A stretch of DNA of 64,000 nt from Serratia marcescens (GTDB taxonomy: Bacteria > Pseudomonadota > Gammaproteobacteria > Enterobacterales > Enterobacteriaceae). A program made the position numbers and the translations under genes. Positions 62,894 through 64,000 of the stretch are shown here, piece by piece (positions within the stretch are counted from its first letter, which is position 1; the number at the start of each line of letters is the position of its first letter). The notes under the pieces are model-generated. The model made no database searches and was not told the DNA's origin. It saw nothing but the letters and a program-made list of their open reading frames with translations. The stretch is from assembly GCA_015548865.1 (NCBI GenBank), contig JADMXW010000004.1, positions 214,527-278,526 on the forward strand, written 5' to 3'.

Positions 62894-63190
62894 TCACGGT
62901 ATTTGCCTATTGCCACTACCGTTCCATGTTGGGCCAACCGTTTCAGGTATACGAGTGTTATTTCCACTGCCGTTCCAGGTTGGACCAATCATAACCGGGA
63001 CTGGGGTGCTTACTGGTAAATGTTGTTTTGCTTGAAGTAAAACTTCAGTACCTACAGTTACACCTACGCCAACAGGCGTTGGCAGTTTCATAAGTGTAGT
63101 CCCGATACCAACGATTAATGAGGTTGGATCATAAGAATCATTACCAGCACCACTAATTGATTGAATTTCATTGACAGTTAACTCTCTCAT
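62894..63190 (-). CDS. putative class II microcin precursor with C-terminal repeats
   Basis: A 98-residue peptide starting at ATG 63190, chosen because AAGGAG lies eight bases upstream and the start MRELT is that of double-glycine-type leaders. Leader MRELTVNEIQSISGA (residues 1-15) closely follows microcin leaders such as that of microcin L (MREITLNEMNNVSGA), with the Gly-Ala processing site. The 83-residue core has no cysteine and a Gly/Val-rich hydrophobic middle (SLIVGIGTTLMK, VGVGVTVGTEVLL). It is rich in Pro and Asn toward the end and carries two copies of GPTWNGSGN at 69-77 and 86-94, spaced 17 residues. It follows a small membrane protein by five bases. I know no described microcin with this core. 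An export system is not seen in the window. Function is inferred from leader and layout. Confidence 0.7.
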   Translation of the reverse strand: MRELTVNEIQSISGAGNDSYDPTSLIVGIGTTLMKLPTPVGVGVTVGTEVLLQAKQHLPVSTPVPVMIGPTWNGSGNNTRIPETVGPTWNGSGNRQIP

Positions 63191-63195
63191 TTTCA

Positions 63196-63444
63196 TCACT
63201 CCTTTTTTGAACGTTTACACCATAAAAAAGCAAGGTATATAGCTGAAGAAATGAATGCGTATGAAAATACATGTAAAAAATTTATGCAGCGGATGTCCCA
63301 TTGTTTTTGAATTAAAAAATCAACTAAAAACAAAACGAAAAACATAAAAAACAACAGCACAACTGAAGATAACATAAATTTAAATCTTGGAGTGATGTAA
63401 TTTATAAACGGAACTAAAATACATATAAATAAAATTTTTTCCAT
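63196..63444 (-). CDS. small membrane protein, putative microcin immunity protein
   Basis: An 82-residue protein from ATG 63444 (AGGGGG upstream). Hydrophobic helices are visible at about 3-17, 22-45 and 55-75, and the C-terminus is basic (CKRSKKE). The gene ends five bases before the microcin-like gene and is read first. Its small size, three helices and partner fit immunity proteins of class II microcins, which are short membrane proteins with little sequence conservation. The longer frame from 63471 adds MHTYKRGWV before the better start. Gene and upstream DNA are very AT-rich. Confidence 0.6.
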   Translation of the reverse strand: MEKILFICILVPFINYITPRFKFMLSSVVLLFFMFFVLFLVDFLIQKQWDIRCINFLHVFSYAFISSAIYLAFLWCKRSKKE

Positions 63445-63585
63445 TACCCACCCCCTTTTATATGTATGCATATATTAAATATCGTAGCTTTCCACGCTTA
63501 AACGACAGGATTATAATGCCATTACATATAACTTTTCTTAATAATCCATTCAATTAACATTATTTATTGTTTTATTCGAGTGGAT

Positions 63586-63747
63586 TTACGGTGCATTGTT
63601 CGCCTTCATAACAACGAAAGGCGTGATCACCAACGCGGCGATCCCAAACGGCACGGCAAAAAACGGATGCACGGTCATCATAACCGCAGCGAGAATCAGG
63701 CAAATAATGAAAGCAGTGGATGGAATGTTATCGGCTCGTGAGAAGTG
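63586..63747 (-). pseudogene. membrane protein fragment
   Basis: An open frame without a start codon reads RADNIPSTAFIICLILAAVM then MTVHPFFAVPFGIAALVITP and ends VMKANNAP. It contains two hydrophobic helices and looks like the C-terminal end of a larger membrane protein. I do not recognise it. Codon use is higher in GC than the microcin genes next to it. Confidence 0.45.
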
Positions 63748-64000
63748 TTAAAGGGTGAAAAGTAATCAATTTGAAGGGAAAAACGTTCAGTAAAATACAA
63801 AGTAGAGCACTGTTTTATAAGGATAAATTTTTTTTAGACGTTGCCCTTAAATAATGCGCTATTTTGTATTTTTCATTAAATAAATCATGTGGTTATCTGT
63901 TCAATTTCGGGCTACTGCTGCGCTGACCTGCCCCCTGAATTAGGCACAACACTCAGTTAGTAATGTCGGATTTATCATTATCAATTTCACCGTTTCGCCA
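63748..64000. other. right-hand end of window, no gene seen
   Basis: AT-rich sequence with a lone CAGTAAAAT at 63789-63797 and no supportable reading frame. Confidence 0.4.

Noticed and set aside
61883..64000. Duplicated icd 3' end as an attR site
   Set aside because: I compared the icd end by eye with downstream sequence and saw no repeat of it.

Overview
The window is chromosomal DNA of an enterobacterium, most likely of the Pectobacteriaceae (Pectobacterium, Brenneria or Dickeya type). The gene order follows two blocks of the Escherichia coli backbone: the cmoA to proQ/prc segment and the potABCD-pepT-roxA-phoPQ-purB-hflD-mnmA-nudJ-rluE-icd segment. GC content looks close to 50% by eye. 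The genus is an inference from moderate GC, from the presence of eda without edd beside zwf, and from dispersed repeats; no rRNA gene is present to fix it.

Bases 1-12.7 kb hold tRNA-modification genes (cmoB partial, cmoA), yecN, yecE, aspS-nudB-yebC-ruvC, the SOS-regulated ruvAB pair, the Zur-type zinc uptake genes znuBC/znuA, and mepM. Bases 12.7-25 kb hold lpxM, a chemoreceptor behind a sigma-28 promoter, pykA, hexR, zwf, eda, purT, ptrB, a tiny basic protein and holE. Bases 25-32.4 kb are the looser accessory stretch: ftnA, a membrane protein/YodC pair, three small lipoproteins (one with 27 consecutive glycines), the SdsR small RNA next to yebY, a DJ-1 family enzyme, palindromic repeats, an Ldh-family dehydrogenase and yebW. 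Bases 32.4-45 kb hold rsmF, letB-letA, msrC, proQ-prc and an iron(II) uptake operon with two FeoA proteins. Bases 45-62 kb hold potABCD, pepT, an AT-rich foreign gene, roxA, phoPQ, purB, hflD, mnmA, nudJ, rluE and icd.

Most genes are housekeeping and their regulation can be read directly: LexA box at ruvA, Zur box at znuA/znuC, HexR box at zwf, PurR boxes at purT and inside purB, FNR and Fur boxes at feo, Fur-like box at ftnA, PhoP box at phoP.

Two places stand out. Between pepT and roxA, where E. coli has nothing, lies a 455-residue protein (50844-52211, minus). Its C-terminal half carries the three sequence boxes of a eukaryotic-type RhoGAP domain, including the arginine-finger motif GLFRMQG, which makes it a candidate host-directed effector. 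Downstream of icd is a prophage scar: an N-terminally deleted integrase fused to the tail of a phage protein. Next to it is a two-gene unit (62894-63444, minus) that looks like an undescribed microcin. It has a double-glycine-type leader (MRELTVNEIQSISGA), a cysteine-free core and two C-terminal GPTWNGSGN repeats, and it is preceded by a small three-helix membrane protein that would be its immunity factor.
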